Origin: Chitinophaga sp. GbtcB8
GTDB lineage: Bacteria > Bacteroidota > Bacteroidia > Chitinophagales > Chitinophagaceae
Reading direction: 5' to 3'
Assembly: GCF_019091455.1 (NCBI RefSeq)
Contig: NZ_JAGXJN010000005.1
Location: forward strand, 1-64,000
DNA length: 64,000 nucleotides
This document shows positions 1 through 8,797 of the stretch, piece by piece. Position 1 is the first letter of the stretch. Each line of letters opens with the position of its first letter. The position numbers were made by a program, and so were the translations under genes. The notes below the pieces were generated by a model that did no database searches, was not told the DNA's origin, and worked only from the letters and a program-made list of their open reading frames with translations.

Positions 1-56
1 CCCACACAACTGGACACCTGCATAAAAAGTAGAGCCTCCCTCTTCAAGAAAAAAAC

Positions 57-563
57 ATGTACTTGCTCGTGGGGATACATACAGGCAACCAGCTCCGCTC
101 AGCCGGCACGGGAAACGACGTAGCGGTGGTCCATAACAAATTAGTCAGGACTGATATTATTTACTGGCTGGACCGCAAACATAACGACCCTCATGAAAAT
201 GCCTTTTTTGACTTGATGGATAGTTTTGTGAAGCATCTGAACAGCACCTGTTACACAGGTATTACCGGCTACGAATTTCATTACACCTTATACGACTTTT
301 ACAAGCGGCACCTTGACCAGTTCAGGAGCAACCAAAGCCGCCAGTACTCTATGATCATTTACCTGAATGGAGACTGGCAGGAAACTGACGGCGGGGAATT
401 ATGCATCTACCATGCCGGTTACGATCAAAGGGTGACCCCCATAGGTGGTAAAAGTGTTTTCTTCAAAAGCAGTGAGCTGGAACATGAAGTATTGTTCACC
501 AATAAACCAAGGATGAGTATTACTGGCTGGCTGAAGCGGGATGTCGGGCAATATGGCCAATGA
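57..563 (+). CDS. 2OG-Fe(II) oxygenase, prolyl-4-hydroxylase-like, possibly N-terminally shortened
   Basis: This 168-residue protein has the layout of small bacterial 2-oxoglutarate/Fe(II) dioxygenases of the prolyl 4-hydroxylase type. The facial triad is visible as His85-x-Asp87 (in YKRHLDQF) and His143 (in ELEHEV). Arg152 (in KPRMSITGW), nine residues after the distal His, is placed to bind 2-oxoglutarate. The segment RSAGTG near residue 14 matches the family's usual FRxAGIG-like stretch, which normally lies 20-30 residues further from the start. An in-frame TAG at 30-32 prevents extension upstream, so the N-terminus is either short or was altered. The substrate cannot be told from sequence; members hydroxylate proline or other side chains. 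It is followed by an unrelated small membrane-protein gene. Confidence 0.8.
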   Translation: MYLLVGIHTGNQLRSAGTGNDVAVVHNKLVRTDIIYWLDRKHNDPHENAFFDLMDSFVKHLNSTCYTGITGYEFHYTLYDFYKRHLDQFRSNQSRQYSMIIYLNGDWQETDGGELCIYHAGYDQRVTPIGGKSVFFKSSELEHEVLFTNKPRMSITGWLKRDVGQYGQ

Positions 564-637
564 GTTGGGGTTTATTCTCCTATTGTAATAACAAAAATTA
601 TATAGTATATTTAATTTAAATATTAAAACATCACTTT

Positions 638-874
638 ATGATTTGGACTATTATTATCGGGGGCATAGCCGGCTGGCTGGCCGGGAAATTGATGCGTGGT
701 GAAGGGTTTGGGATAATTGTGGATATTATTGTGGGCGTAATAGGCGGCTGGCTGGGTGGCTGGCTTTTCAGTCAACTTGGCATTCATATAGGCAGCGGTC
801 TGTTAGGCTCACTAATTGTGGCCCTGGTGGGGGCTATCATACTGATCTGGCTTATACGGCTAGTGAAACGATGA
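638..874 (+). CDS. GlsB/YeaQ/YmgE family (transglycosylase-associated) small membrane protein
   Basis: This 78-residue, glycine-rich protein is almost entirely membrane-embedded, with three predicted helices. It shows the family's typical N-terminal pattern: a hydrophobic helix ending in GGIAGWLAGKLMRG, a central IVGVIGGWLGGWLF helix, and a final helix rich in Ile and Val before a short basic tail (RLVKR). The family (PF04226) is linked to general stress responses, but its biochemical role is not established. It starts at an ATG about 75 bp after the preceding oxygenase gene, in an AT-rich gap, and is probably transcribed on its own. Confidence 0.85.
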   Translation: MIWTIIIGGIAGWLAGKLMRGEGFGIIVDIIVGVIGGWLGGWLFSQLGIHIGSGLLGSLIVALVGAIILIWLIRLVKR

Positions 875-974
875 GGATGACTGTTTGTTAGGAAAGTATT
901 TTGGGAAACGAAAGCCGAACCGGCGGTCTTGTAACCGGTTCGAATTCTGTACCATAGGGATCCCTGGAAATTTG

Positions 975-1008
975 CAAAACCTGCGCGTGGCGTGGGTTTT
1001 GTTTTTTT
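975..1008 (+). terminator. Intrinsic terminator
   Basis: A perfect 7-bp stem (CAAAACC at 975-981, GGTTTTG at 995-1001) contains a short GC-rich inner pairing and is followed directly by seven T residues (1002-1008). It is correctly placed to end plus-strand transcription of the small membrane-protein gene about 100 bp upstream, or of the tRNA-like fragment. Confidence 0.65.
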
Positions 1009-1381
1009 GTCTAGTGAATGGTCGAGTTCCTTTTGAACAACCTCTTTTTTCTTTTCATACTTTATACAGGTTAACCAGCTTTTACTAATTTACGAATTAA
1101 AGCAACAAGCATTTACAAGTTTTTGACGAAACCGGGCAACAAAGTTCATAGATCGTCTGCATCAGGAAGCTTTTTGGAGGGCATTTTGTATATAGTACGC
1201 TGTCGCGTTCTATTTCGGAATCACGCTTTTCACTGCACTTGCAAAATCGCCCCAAGTTCAATATACTACCCCGATTCTATTGGCTAAGAGCTATTTAATA
1301 GATAATAATTTTCTCAAATCTTCCAATAAAGAGTTCGAACTTTGTACCAACAGGTTCACAGAAAAAGTTCGAGACAGTATC

Positions 1382-1420
1382 AAAGCCGCATAAATCGCAC
1401 GATTTACGCGGCTTTCCTGT
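1382..1420 (+). terminator. Long hairpin, probable terminator
   Basis: AAAGCCGC (1382-1389) pairs with GCGGCTTT (1408-1415), and TAAATCG (1391-1397) pairs with CGATTTA (1400-1406), with one A/C mismatch between them. The stem is about 15 bp. It is flanked by A residues on the left and a T-rich segment on the right, so it could work in either direction. It lies between the gene-free region and the 3' end of the minus-strand DUF4249 gene. Confidence 0.55.
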
Positions 1421-1544
1421 TTTGAGGCATAAAAGGTAAATCACCCCAAAGTAATCTGGATGGGAACGAAAAAGGTTACATAACCTTTCCTATACTGCTA
1501 GTTGATGAGCGCTAAATACATGCAATATCCATGAGCCTGATTAA

Positions 1545-2366
1545 TCATTGTATCATATAATCCTTTACGGCCACTTCCGATAATCTGAAATATCCATAAG
1601 CGAAGTTTGCGAAATGGGTCTGATTGATGATATTCCCTCTCACCGAACCTGGTGCTGTTTGAAACGGGCCATTCTGTGCCCCGGATGCCGCTAATAGTTT
1701 TCTGAAATAATCATAATATCTCCTGGAAATTCCATACAGCCTGATGTTTATCATGTCTCCGGCCTTCAGGACTTTGTCAGAAAAATATTCCTGCATTAAG
1801 TTGCCCTGGCTTTTCCCATCATCTTTGGCTTTATAATCCGGAAACGCTGATACAGGGGATAGAATACGGTGCAGATAGTAATTATCCTCATTGCCATTAT
1901 CCTGGTAGTAGTATTTGATCTCTACTTCATCACCTCCAAATCCGCCTTTATCATTCTGTTCAATATTATTTTCAATATCCGGCACTTCTATACAGGTTTC
2001 GGTTGCGGTATAGATCTCCCCATTTAAAACTACTTTTAATGTATAATTTTCCCCGATAACCGGATGGAAATTGGAGCAGATATATTCTCCTGTACCGGGA
2101 TTCTCTATAAAACTAAAAACAGTATTCTCCGAATTTGTTATAACAATATCTGCTCCTGAAACTGTTGGAAATGTAGTACTGTAATATCCGGTTGTGGTGG
2201 AGAGTTTGATTTTCTGCTCATTGCCGGTTGTACCCTTTACCCAATCAATCGATGCGTCAATTACCAATTCCGGTTCTGCTGTTTCCAGGTCCACCTCCAC
2301 TACTTTTGTGCAGGACAGGAGAATAAGACAGAATAAAACTACCAGGTATATAAGTATATTTTTCAT
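1545..2366 (-). CDS. DUF4249 family lipoprotein
   Basis: This 273-residue protein begins with a lipoprotein signal peptide whose lipobox ends at Cys19 (LILLSC), so it should be anchored in a membrane by a lipid. The segment after it (VVEVDLETAEPELVIDASI) is the typical start of DUF4249 proteins, followed by beta-rich sequence. DUF4249 proteins in Bacteroidota are commonly encoded directly after a TonB-dependent receptor and probably act as its outer-membrane partner; their ligand is unknown. Here the gene starts 16 bp after the end of a TonB receptor gene on the same strand, which supports a two-gene operon. Because the receptor is interrupted, translation of this gene may depend on a transcript with an early stop. 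Confidence 0.8.
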   Translation of the reverse strand: MKNILIYLVVLFCLILLSCTKVVEVDLETAEPELVIDASIDWVKGTTGNEQKIKLSTTTGYYSTTFPTVSGADIVITNSENTVFSFIENPGTGEYICSNFHPVIGENYTLKVVLNGEIYTATETCIEVPDIENNIEQNDKGGFGGDEVEIKYYYQDNGNEDNYYLHRILSPVSAFPDYKAKDDGKSQGNLMQEYFSDKVLKAGDMINIRLYGISRRYYDYFRKLLAASGAQNGPFQTAPGSVRGNIINQTHFANFAYGYFRLSEVAVKDYMIQ

Positions 2367-2382
2367 TTTTATTTTATTAGCA

Positions 2383-4755
2383 TTAAAATCGGAAATTGTA
2401 AGCCACGCCCGGAATGATACAAAAAATCGAGATCCTCTTTGCTTCGCTCAACCCTGTTTCCCTGTTTTGCTCAAACATAAGAGATGCGGCATTACTTCTA
2501 TTGTAAACATTGTAAATACTGAACACCCATTCACCTTTCCACCTCTTTTTGCTGTCAGGTTTTAAGGTGTAGGTTGCCGATAGATCCAAATGATGATAAG
2601 CCGGAAGCGAATTAATATTCCGCTCTCCGTAATTTGCGATCCTAATTCCCTGGTACTGATATTTGCCGATGGGATAGGTTGCAGCCTTCCCTGTTTGGTA
2701 GGTAAAAATGCCGCCGAAACTCCATTTTTTCGTCAGCTGATAAGCGGCTGTCAGTGAAAGGTTATGCCTTTTATCGTAATTGGAACGATACCATTCGCCG
2801 TTGTTAATGCCAGGCTCCTCTGCATTTCTTCCCGGTGTGCGCTGCGCTGCTTTAGAAAGTGTATACGAAAGCCAGCCTGTAAGCTTTCCGGTATTTTTCT
2901 TCAGCATCAGCTCTAGTCCGTAAGCCCTTGCCTCCCCGTTTAGCATTACCTGTTCTATGGCTTTTTGGGCAATCAATTCGGCGCCGTCAATGTAATCTGC
3001 TTTGTTTTTAATTTTCTTGTAAAAAACTTCTGTTTCCAAAGAATATTTCCCATTGCTGAAATCTCTGAAATAGCCCAATGCAACCTGGTCAAGGATTTCG
3101 GGTTTCAAATTTTGGTCGCCCGGAGATCAGATTTCGAGTGGAGAGACGGAAGCTGTGTTGGAAATTAAATGGATATACTGGCTCATCCGGTTATAACTGG
3201 CCTTAACAGACTGGTCGTCATTTATGGAATAAGAAACTGCCAACCGTGGCTCTAAATTTCCAAAACCAATAATTTTTTTGTTCTTATTGTAATGTGTTAT
3301 GCTCGTGGGCGTTCCTTGCTCATAAATTTGTAACTCAGGATTGAAGATCACTGCCTGATCATTGGCATACTTATTTATATTCTGTTGCCCCAGGCGTTGA
3401 AAATTGCTGTATCGCAGTCCATAGGTCACGGATATTTTATCCGTGAGCTTTTGCTCTGCACTGATATACAATGCATTTTCCCAGGCATATTTTTTTTCAA
3501 TTTGGTCAGCATTGATAGACGAGGTAGAATCCATAGGTTTTATTGTGCCGGGATTGAATTGGTAGTAGATGGAATTAACGCCATAATTCAAAACCAGCTT
3601 ATCAGACAGATGATGGTTGAAATCGTATTTAAAATTATAATTACGGATGTCCGATACCCAATCAATGCCAACATATTTTATCTTCAGGCCATAATCGTAC
3701 TTACTGTAAATGACCGATGCATTGGAAAAAAAATTCTCGGAAAAGATATGATTCCAACGAAGATTAAGGAATGAGTTCCCATAATTGTTGCTGAAAAAAT
3801 TGCTGAAATCCATTTTATCCTTGCCGGAATATCCTGAAAGGAAAAGCCTGTTATTGTCATTGACCTTATAATTCAGCTTAGCATTCAAATCGTAAAAAGA
3901 AACAGCATTGGGATTGTCAGCCAGCTTCAGAAACAAATGAGCATAAGAAGTACGGCCAGCAACTACGAACGAGCTTTTATCCTTTACAATCGGGCCTTCT
4001 GCCAACAATCTGCTCGAAACCGCCCCTATACCACCCGTTACGTGATATACTTTGTTGTTCCCTTCCTTTTGATAAATATCCAAAACGGAGGAAGTACGCC
4101 CGCCGAAATTAGCAGGTATTCCGCCTTTATACAGTTTCAGATCTTTAATCACATCCGCATTAAAAACAGAGAAAAAGCCGAACAGGTGTGAAGTATTGTA
4201 TACAACGGCTTCATCTAACAATATCAAATTGCCGTCAACCGAACCGCCCCTGACGTTAAAACCTGTTGCTCCTTCCTGTGCAGTGGAAACTCCCGGAAGC
4301 TGCAGAATAGCTTTCAAAATATCAACCTCGCCCATAACTGCCGGCATCTTTTTAATGGTGGAAATAGTGAGTTTATTTACACTCATTTCCGGTTTTCGGA
4401 TGTTGCCTGCTGAACGATTATATTTTATCACTACTTCATTTAAAGTTTTGCTTTTTTCAAGCATGGAAAAATCTTTCCTGATGTTTTCTGTCAGAGAGAT
4501 CTGTTCCTCAATATTCTCAAATCCTATACAGCTGATAACGATTGTATATGCTCCCTTAGACAGGGTGACAGCATAAAAGCCATACGCATTGGTAATTGTT
4601 GAAACTTTTGCTTCAGGAATGAAAATGCTTGCGCCGGTTATTGTTTCAGTGTTTGTTTTCATGGTGATTATTCCACTCAATGTGACCTTCCCTTGTGACC
4701 AGGCCCCGAATGAAATGGTTATAAACAGCAGTGTACAAATGATCTTGTATCTCAT
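2383..4755 (-). pseudogene. TonB-dependent outer-membrane receptor interrupted by an in-frame TGA
   Basis: Residues 1-20 form a signal peptide ending at WSQG. A carboxypeptidase-regulatory-like beta domain follows (about 25-110), then a plug domain (about 120-240, including VMGEVDILKAILQLPGV and FNVRGGSVDGNLILLD), then the beta-barrel, ending in the typical aromatic residue (YNFRF). The reading frame is broken at residue 543: ...SPLEI is followed by TGA (3127-3129) and then, in the same frame, SPGDQNLKPEILDQVALGYF. Family members have EIW(T/S)P at this point, so the stop most simply replaces a Trp codon (TGG to TGA). With that one change the protein would be about 790 residues, a normal length. 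It pairs with the DUF4249 lipoprotein downstream and lies opposite a LytS/LytTR pair. It could be a recent null allele, or a sequencing error. Confidence 0.85.
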
Positions 4756-5001
4756 CTTTTAAAAGTCGATTTAACAATTGTAGATTGGACACAAAACTAT
4801 CCATTTGGGCAACCGCCTTTTTCTAATTATACCAAAAGCGGTATCTTTTATAGGAAAGTATGCCGGGACACTACGAAATATATATCCTGCTTTATGCGTT
4901 TTTATAATACTTCCCGCTTTCGTATAAAAAGCCCACACTTTCGTATAAAAGCAGATCAGAGCATAGCTTTAAATGTTAAGTTTGTTCTTACAATTTTATA
5001 A
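4756..5001. promoter_or_regulatory. Divergent promoter region between TonB receptor and LytS-type kinase
   Basis: This 246-bp AT-rich intergenic stretch must contain the start sites for both divergent transcription units. It holds the 21-bp-spaced direct repeats described in the separate entry at 4917-4950, and several AT-rich runs such as TTTATAATAC (4901-4910). I could not fix a Bacteroidota promoter (TTTG then TAnnTTTG) with correct spacing on either strand. Confidence 0.45.
4917..4950 (+). promoter_or_regulatory. Two identical 13-bp direct repeats 21 bp apart, candidate LytTR binding site
   Basis: CTTTCGTATAAAA occurs at 4917-4929 and again at 4938-4950. The start-to-start distance is 21 bp, two helical turns. 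LytTR-domain regulators bind pairs of direct repeats with this spacing. The site is 52-85 bp upstream of the LytS-type kinase gene, whose partner carries a LytTR domain, and about 165-200 bp upstream of the divergent receptor. Autoregulation and control of the receptor are inferred. Confidence 0.5.
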
Positions 5002-6009
5002 ATGAATGATTTTACCCATCAGCAGCCTATTAGCGAAAACGTGCTTTTTCGTTTCCTGATCTCACCTGACCGCAGAATACTACGGCATCTGCTGCTCATT
5101 GCTTTTATAGGTGCTGTGCTGTACAACAGCAGCTCCGTAATTGCCAACCCGGTAACGGTATTTGTATATTTTATTATATTGTTCTATGTAAATATGTATG
5201 TGCTGGTGCCCAGGTTTTTGTTCAGGAACAGAAATATTGCATACTGCTTATCTGTGATCAGCATCGTTGTTGTAGTGGCTATTTATGGTTATTTTTTCAA
5301 TCCTTTTAATAAAGAAAATGGGGTGAATATCCCACTTTTCTCCTTCCTTACCGCGCTGCTGTTAGCGGCTTCATCTTCCATAAAACTGTTTCAGAAAGGA
5401 ATGATGGACAAGCAATTGATCTACGAGCTGGAACAGTCGAAAATTTATGCAGAACTGGAACAATTGAAAAACCAGATCAACCCGCATTTTTTGTTTAATA
5501 TGCTAAACAATGCCAATGTTCTAACGAAGAAAGACCCTGATAAAGCCTCGCAGGTTTTAATGAAGCTGAGCGATCTGCTTCGCTACCAACTTTATGACAG
5601 TGCAAGAGATAAGGTGTTGTTGACTTCGGACATTCATTTCTTAGAAGATCTTTTAAATCTGGAAAAAGTAAGGCGGGATAGTTTTGATTTTCTAATTTCA
5701 AAAGAGGGAGATCTGAGCGGTGTGCAAATTCCTCCGTTGCTGTTCATTCCGTTTGTGGAAAATGCTGTGAAGCACAACAATGATGCAACAAAACCATCTT
5801 ATGTAAACCTGTATTTCGATGTCAGGAACGATGAGCTTTTCTTTAAATGCATCAACTCCAAGCCTATGCTTAAATCCGTTAATGATACAGGCGGATTGGG
5901 GTTGATAAATATTAAACGAAGACTGGAACTTTTGTTCCCGGCAACACATCGTTTAAATATAGAAGATGACTCAGAAAGGTATTGCGTAACCTTAATAATA
6001 AAACTATGA
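5002..6009 (+). CDS. LytS-type sensor histidine kinase (His_kinase PF06580)
   Basis: This 335-residue protein has about four transmembrane segments in residues 28-130 and no periplasmic domain of note. A short coiled coil (about 135-155, MDKQLIYELEQSKIYAELEQ) leads into the kinase core. The phosphoacceptor region reads NQINPHFLFNMLNN, with the His near residue 162. The N-box (FVENAVKHN, about 252-260) and G-box (GGLGLINIKRRLELLFP, about 298-314) of the ATPase domain are intact. It presumably phosphorylates the LytTR response regulator whose gene overlaps its stop codon by 4 bp (ATGA). The signal is unknown; the divergent TonB receptor is a plausible regulatory target. Confidence 0.9.
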   Translation: MNDFTHQQPISENVLFRFLISPDRRILRHLLLIAFIGAVLYNSSSVIANPVTVFVYFIILFYVNMYVLVPRFLFRNRNIAYCLSVISIVVVVAIYGYFFNPFNKENGVNIPLFSFLTALLLAASSSIKLFQKGMMDKQLIYELEQSKIYAELEQLKNQINPHFLFNMLNNANVLTKKDPDKASQVLMKLSDLLRYQLYDSARDKVLLTSDIHFLEDLLNLEKVRRDSFDFLISKEGDLSGVQIPPLLFIPFVENAVKHNNDATKPSYVNLYFDVRNDELFFKCINSKPMLKSVNDTGGLGLINIKRRLELLFPATHRLNIEDDSERYCVTLIIKL

Positions 6010-6728
6010 ACTGTATTATTATAGATGACGAACCATTGGCAAGGGAAGCCATAGAGATATTGATTAACCAAACTGATGGTTTAAATTTAATCGGTTCGTT
6101 CAACAGCCCTGAAACCGCCACAAATTTTATAGAAAGCAATACAGTTGAATTAATCTTTCTTGACATACAAATGCCGGGAATTAACGGAATTGAATTTGCC
6201 CGGTCCATTCCGAAAGAAACATTTGTGATCTTTACAACTGCCTATTCTGAATTTGCTACCGACAGCTACGAAGTAGATGCGATTGACTACCTGATAAAAC
6301 CCGTAAAATCAGCGCGTTTTCAAAAGGCTGTTGAAAAAGCCCACACCTACTCCAAATTATTCAAGGCGGATTACGCTAATAACAATATCGAACAGGTAGC
6401 AGACGACTTTTTCTTTGTGAAAGCAGACCGGAGAATTTTTAAAGTCTATTTCAATAACATACTTTTTATTCAGGCTTTAAAAGATTATGTCGTGATGCAC
6501 AGCGAAAATCAGAAAGTAATTGCGGCGATGAATATCAAAACCATCTACGATCAATTACCAAAAGACATGTTTGTGAGAGTAAGTAAATCCTATGTCATCA
6601 ACGTTAAGCATATTGGTTCTGTGGATAATAACACGGTGTACATAGGTACAAACGAAATCCCTATCGGAAATATTTACAGGGATTTCTTTTTCAGCGAATT
6701 TGTAACAAAAAAGATTATGGGCAGGTAA
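6006..6728 (+). CDS. LytTR-family response regulator
   Basis: This 240-residue protein has a receiver domain (about 1-120) with the acidic pocket at IIDDEP, the phosphoacceptor Asp53 in FLDIQMPG and the conserved Lys in YLIKP. A C-terminal LytTR DNA-binding domain follows (about 135-238, containing FFVKADRRIFKV, DYVVMHSE and FVRVSKSYVINVKHI). I place the start at the ATG at 6006, which overlaps the kinase stop as ATGA, rather than at an in-frame codon 24 bp upstream inside the kinase gene, because MNCIIIDDEP is the usual N-terminus of the family. Kinase and regulator should be translationally coupled. Confidence 0.9.
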   Translation: MNCIIIDDEPLAREAIEILINQTDGLNLIGSFNSPETATNFIESNTVELIFLDIQMPGINGIEFARSIPKETFVIFTTAYSEFATDSYEVDAIDYLIKPVKSARFQKAVEKAHTYSKLFKADYANNNIEQVADDFFFVKADRRIFKVYFNNILFIQALKDYVVMHSENQKVIAAMNIKTIYDQLPKDMFVRVSKSYVINVKHIGSVDNNTVYIGTNEIPIGNIYRDFFFSEFVTKKIMGR

Positions 6729-6748
6729 TTTACGCGTTGTTTATTATC

Positions 6749-6782
6749 AAAAAAAAGAGGAGCCTCGAAAAGAAGCTCCTCA
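6749..6782 (-). terminator. Intrinsic terminator between convergent genes
   Basis: GAGGAGC (6757-6763) pairs with GCTCCTC (6775-6781) across an 11-nt loop. On the minus strand the stem is followed by a run of eight T residues (A-run 6749-6756 on the plus strand). This fits termination of the minus-strand adhesin/PorP/OmpA operon; the plus-strand regulator gene ends 20 bp before it. Confidence 0.7.
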
Positions 6783-6805
6783 TCACCAAGGTATTCACCG
6801 TTCTG

Positions 6806-8779
6806 TTACTTATCCAATACTGTAAATGCGGTCCTGCGGTTTGCCTGGTGCTCTGCTTCCGAACAGGGCACATTATCAGCGCAGCGGTTCACCAGTTTTG
6901 ATTCACCGTAACCTTTCGCTGTGAGCCTTTCTTTGTCAATACCCTTTGATACCAGGTAATTTACTACAGATGCTGCACGCCGCTGCGACAGCTTCATATT
7001 ATAGCTGCTGCTGCCCCTTGCATCTGTGTGTGAAGAGATCTCCATCTTCCATGTGGGGTTGTCCTTCAGTAGTTTTATGAGCCTTTCCAGTTCTGCAACG
7101 GCATCCGTCCGGATGTCGGATTTATCCAGATCAAAATAGATAGCCTGCAGTACAACAGGTTTGTTCAGCACTACCTGCTCCATATAGATATCATGACGAA
7201 GACTGTTGACAGACAGGCCGGTTGTTGTTACGTTTATGGCTGTTTCCGCAGAGAAGCCGGTCTTTACAACACTCAATTTATAGGAGGATGCGGTATCCAG
7301 CGTAAACTGGTATTCACCAGCGCTATCTGTTATAACTTTCTGTGGTGCGCCTGTCTGGTTATTATCCAGCGTCACTACCACACCGGCCAACGGCGTATTG
7401 GTATGCTTGTCCAGTACTTTTCCGGATAAGCGGAATAGAGCTATCCTGGCGGCATTGAACCGGTAAATGTCATCGCTGCCCTGGCCACCAAACCTGTTTG
7501 AAGAAAAATAGAATACAGTATTGTCAAAAGCAGGAGCAAAATCGTCCTGCGCACTGTTGACAGGGCTGCCCATATTTACCACTTGCCAGGCATCGTTTTC
7601 GCCGGTCCTGCCGGCCCTGTATAAATCCAACCCGCCCATTCCGGGGCGGCCATCAGAAGCAAAATAGAATATGCCATTCCCATCAAGGGCGGGCGTGCGC
7701 TCGTTACCTGATGTGTTGATACCGGGGCCCATATTTACCGGGGTCTGCCACTTTCCTGCTTCATCCATCTGGCTGTAGTAGATATCTGTTCCACCATAAC
7801 CTTTATCTCCATAGTCAGCGGCAAAATAAAGTGTTTTGCCATCAGGAGTGATACAGGGGTCACCAACTGAGTAGTTGAATATCCCGTTATAAGGGAACAA
7901 CGCTGTCTGCTTCCATACCTGCTTAACGGTATCCCACCGCTGTTCTATGATCTCAACATTTAATGTATAGGGTTCATCCTTTCCCAAAAAGCTTCCTCTT
8001 TTTCGCAAAAGTTCGGTCACCGCATAGTAGAATCTTTTTTCATTAACTGTATAACTGGCGCTGGCGCTGTGATAGTAACCATTAATATCACGCCCCATTA
8101 ACCGGGTACTGCTGGTGTCCTTACCATTACCTTCGTAAAGATGAAGATAGCTCTTACCGGTCCAGCCATAATATCTTTTACTGATATGGGATGTGCCTGT
8201 TAATGTTTTACGATGCAGAGAGTCTGTAGGACGATCAGAAGCAAATATGATCCTGCCGTCAATGAATGCAGTGCTCCAGTCGGACCAGGAGCTGTTCAGC
8301 GCCTGCACATTCTCCAGGCGGCCTTTTACCGGGGCGGCCAGCCATTTTATTGCGCTGTCACATCCTTTACGCATGTTTCCCGCAATGCCGTTTCCGTCCC
8401 CTTTCTGGAGAAAACTGTCCAGCACCGTTTTTGCTTCGGCATACTTGCTGTTGTTCATTAGTACCTCTGCATAGTGCAACTCGTCTGTTGCTGTATGTCC
8501 TGATATCTGCATCAGCTTTTCATACCAGGATTCAGCAAAGACGTATTCGTTGATATACCGGTACCCCTCCGCCGCGCCGCGTGCAGCTTCAGCGGTTACT
8601 CTCTTTTTGTATGCCTTTTCATACAGGGGAATAGCGCGGGCATAATTATACAGCTCTGCCTGATCCTCTGCCCTTTTCTTCACATACTGGCCATGGGCGG
8701 TTCCTGTTACGGCTATGGCCAAACCAGCAGCCGCTATTATATTGAACAGTGTAGGGAAATTAAATTTTCTTTTATCCAT
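6806..8779 (-). CDS. PorE-like OmpA family protein (TPR, PD40 propeller, CarboxypepD-reg, OmpA_C)
   Basis: This 657-residue exported protein has a signal peptide (about 1-30). Next come TPR-like repeats (about 35-125, starting VKKRAEDQAELYNYARAIPLYEKA in two pieces), a PD40/WD40-like propeller (about 170-430, with CITPDGKTLYFAADYG, PALDGNGIFYFASDG and PAFDNTVFYFSSNR), a carboxypeptidase-regulatory-like beta domain (about 437-525) and a C-terminal OmpA peptidoglycan-binding domain (about 540-655, with IYFDLDKSDI and SSHTDARGSSSYN). This order is that of PorE, which ties the type IX secretion machinery to peptidoglycan. Unlike a classical PorE I see no lipobox. It is the last gene of an operon with a PorP/SprF protein (18 bp gap) and a T9SS-exported giant protein, so it is probably a dedicated accessory factor. 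Confidence 0.8.
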   Translation of the reverse strand: MDKRKFNFPTLFNIIAAAGLAIAVTGTAHGQYVKKRAEDQAELYNYARAIPLYEKAYKKRVTAEAARGAAEGYRYINEYVFAESWYEKLMQISGHTATDELHYAEVLMNNSKYAEAKTVLDSFLQKGDGNGIAGNMRKGCDSAIKWLAAPVKGRLENVQALNSSWSDWSTAFIDGRIIFASDRPTDSLHRKTLTGTSHISKRYYGWTGKSYLHLYEGNGKDTSSTRLMGRDINGYYHSASASYTVNEKRFYYAVTELLRKRGSFLGKDEPYTLNVEIIEQRWDTVKQVWKQTALFPYNGIFNYSVGDPCITPDGKTLYFAADYGDKGYGGTDIYYSQMDEAGKWQTPVNMGPGINTSGNERTPALDGNGIFYFASDGRPGMGGLDLYRAGRTGENDAWQVVNMGSPVNSAQDDFAPAFDNTVFYFSSNRFGGQGSDDIYRFNAARIALFRLSGKVLDKHTNTPLAGVVVTLDNNQTGAPQKVITDSAGEYQFTLDTASSYKLSVVKTGFSAETAINVTTTGLSVNSLRHDIYMEQVVLNKPVVLQAIYFDLDKSDIRTDAVAELERLIKLLKDNPTWKMEISSHTDARGSSSYNMKLSQRRAASVVNYLVSKGIDKERLTAKGYGESKLVNRCADNVPCSEAEHQANRRTAFTVLDK

Positions 8780-8797
8780 CTTGATTGGCTAATAGTT

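Larger units (their letters stand above)
875..1544. other. 670-bp gene-free stretch with hairpins and tRNA-3'-end-like fragments
   Basis: No convincing protein gene is present. At 917-941 a 7-bp stem (GAACCGG/CCGGTTC) encloses a loop containing CTTGTAA, and the right arm runs into GGTTCGAATTCTGTACCA (937-954), which resembles the T-arm and 3' end of a tRNA. A similar segment, AGTTCGAACTTTGTACCA, lies near 1333-1350; I count 15 of 18 matching bases. Both are too degenerate to fold as a complete tRNA. A terminator-like hairpin lies at 975-1008 and another at 1382-1415. The stretch may be the decayed remains of an integration site or of a lost gene. Confidence 0.5.

Noticed and set aside
917..954. 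Complete tRNA-Thr gene (TGT anticodon-like loop)
   Set aside because: The anticodon stem does not pair, the variable region is missing and there is no acceptor or D-arm.
885..1088. Open frame of 67 codons after the GlsB-like gene
   Set aside because: It runs through the hairpin, the tRNA-like fragment and the terminator, and the product has no protein-like pattern.
3127..3129. In-frame TGA read as selenocysteine or as recoded Trp
   Set aside because: No SECIS-like hairpin is evident directly after the TGA, other genes in the window end normally in TGA, and a plain nonsense change of TGG is simpler.
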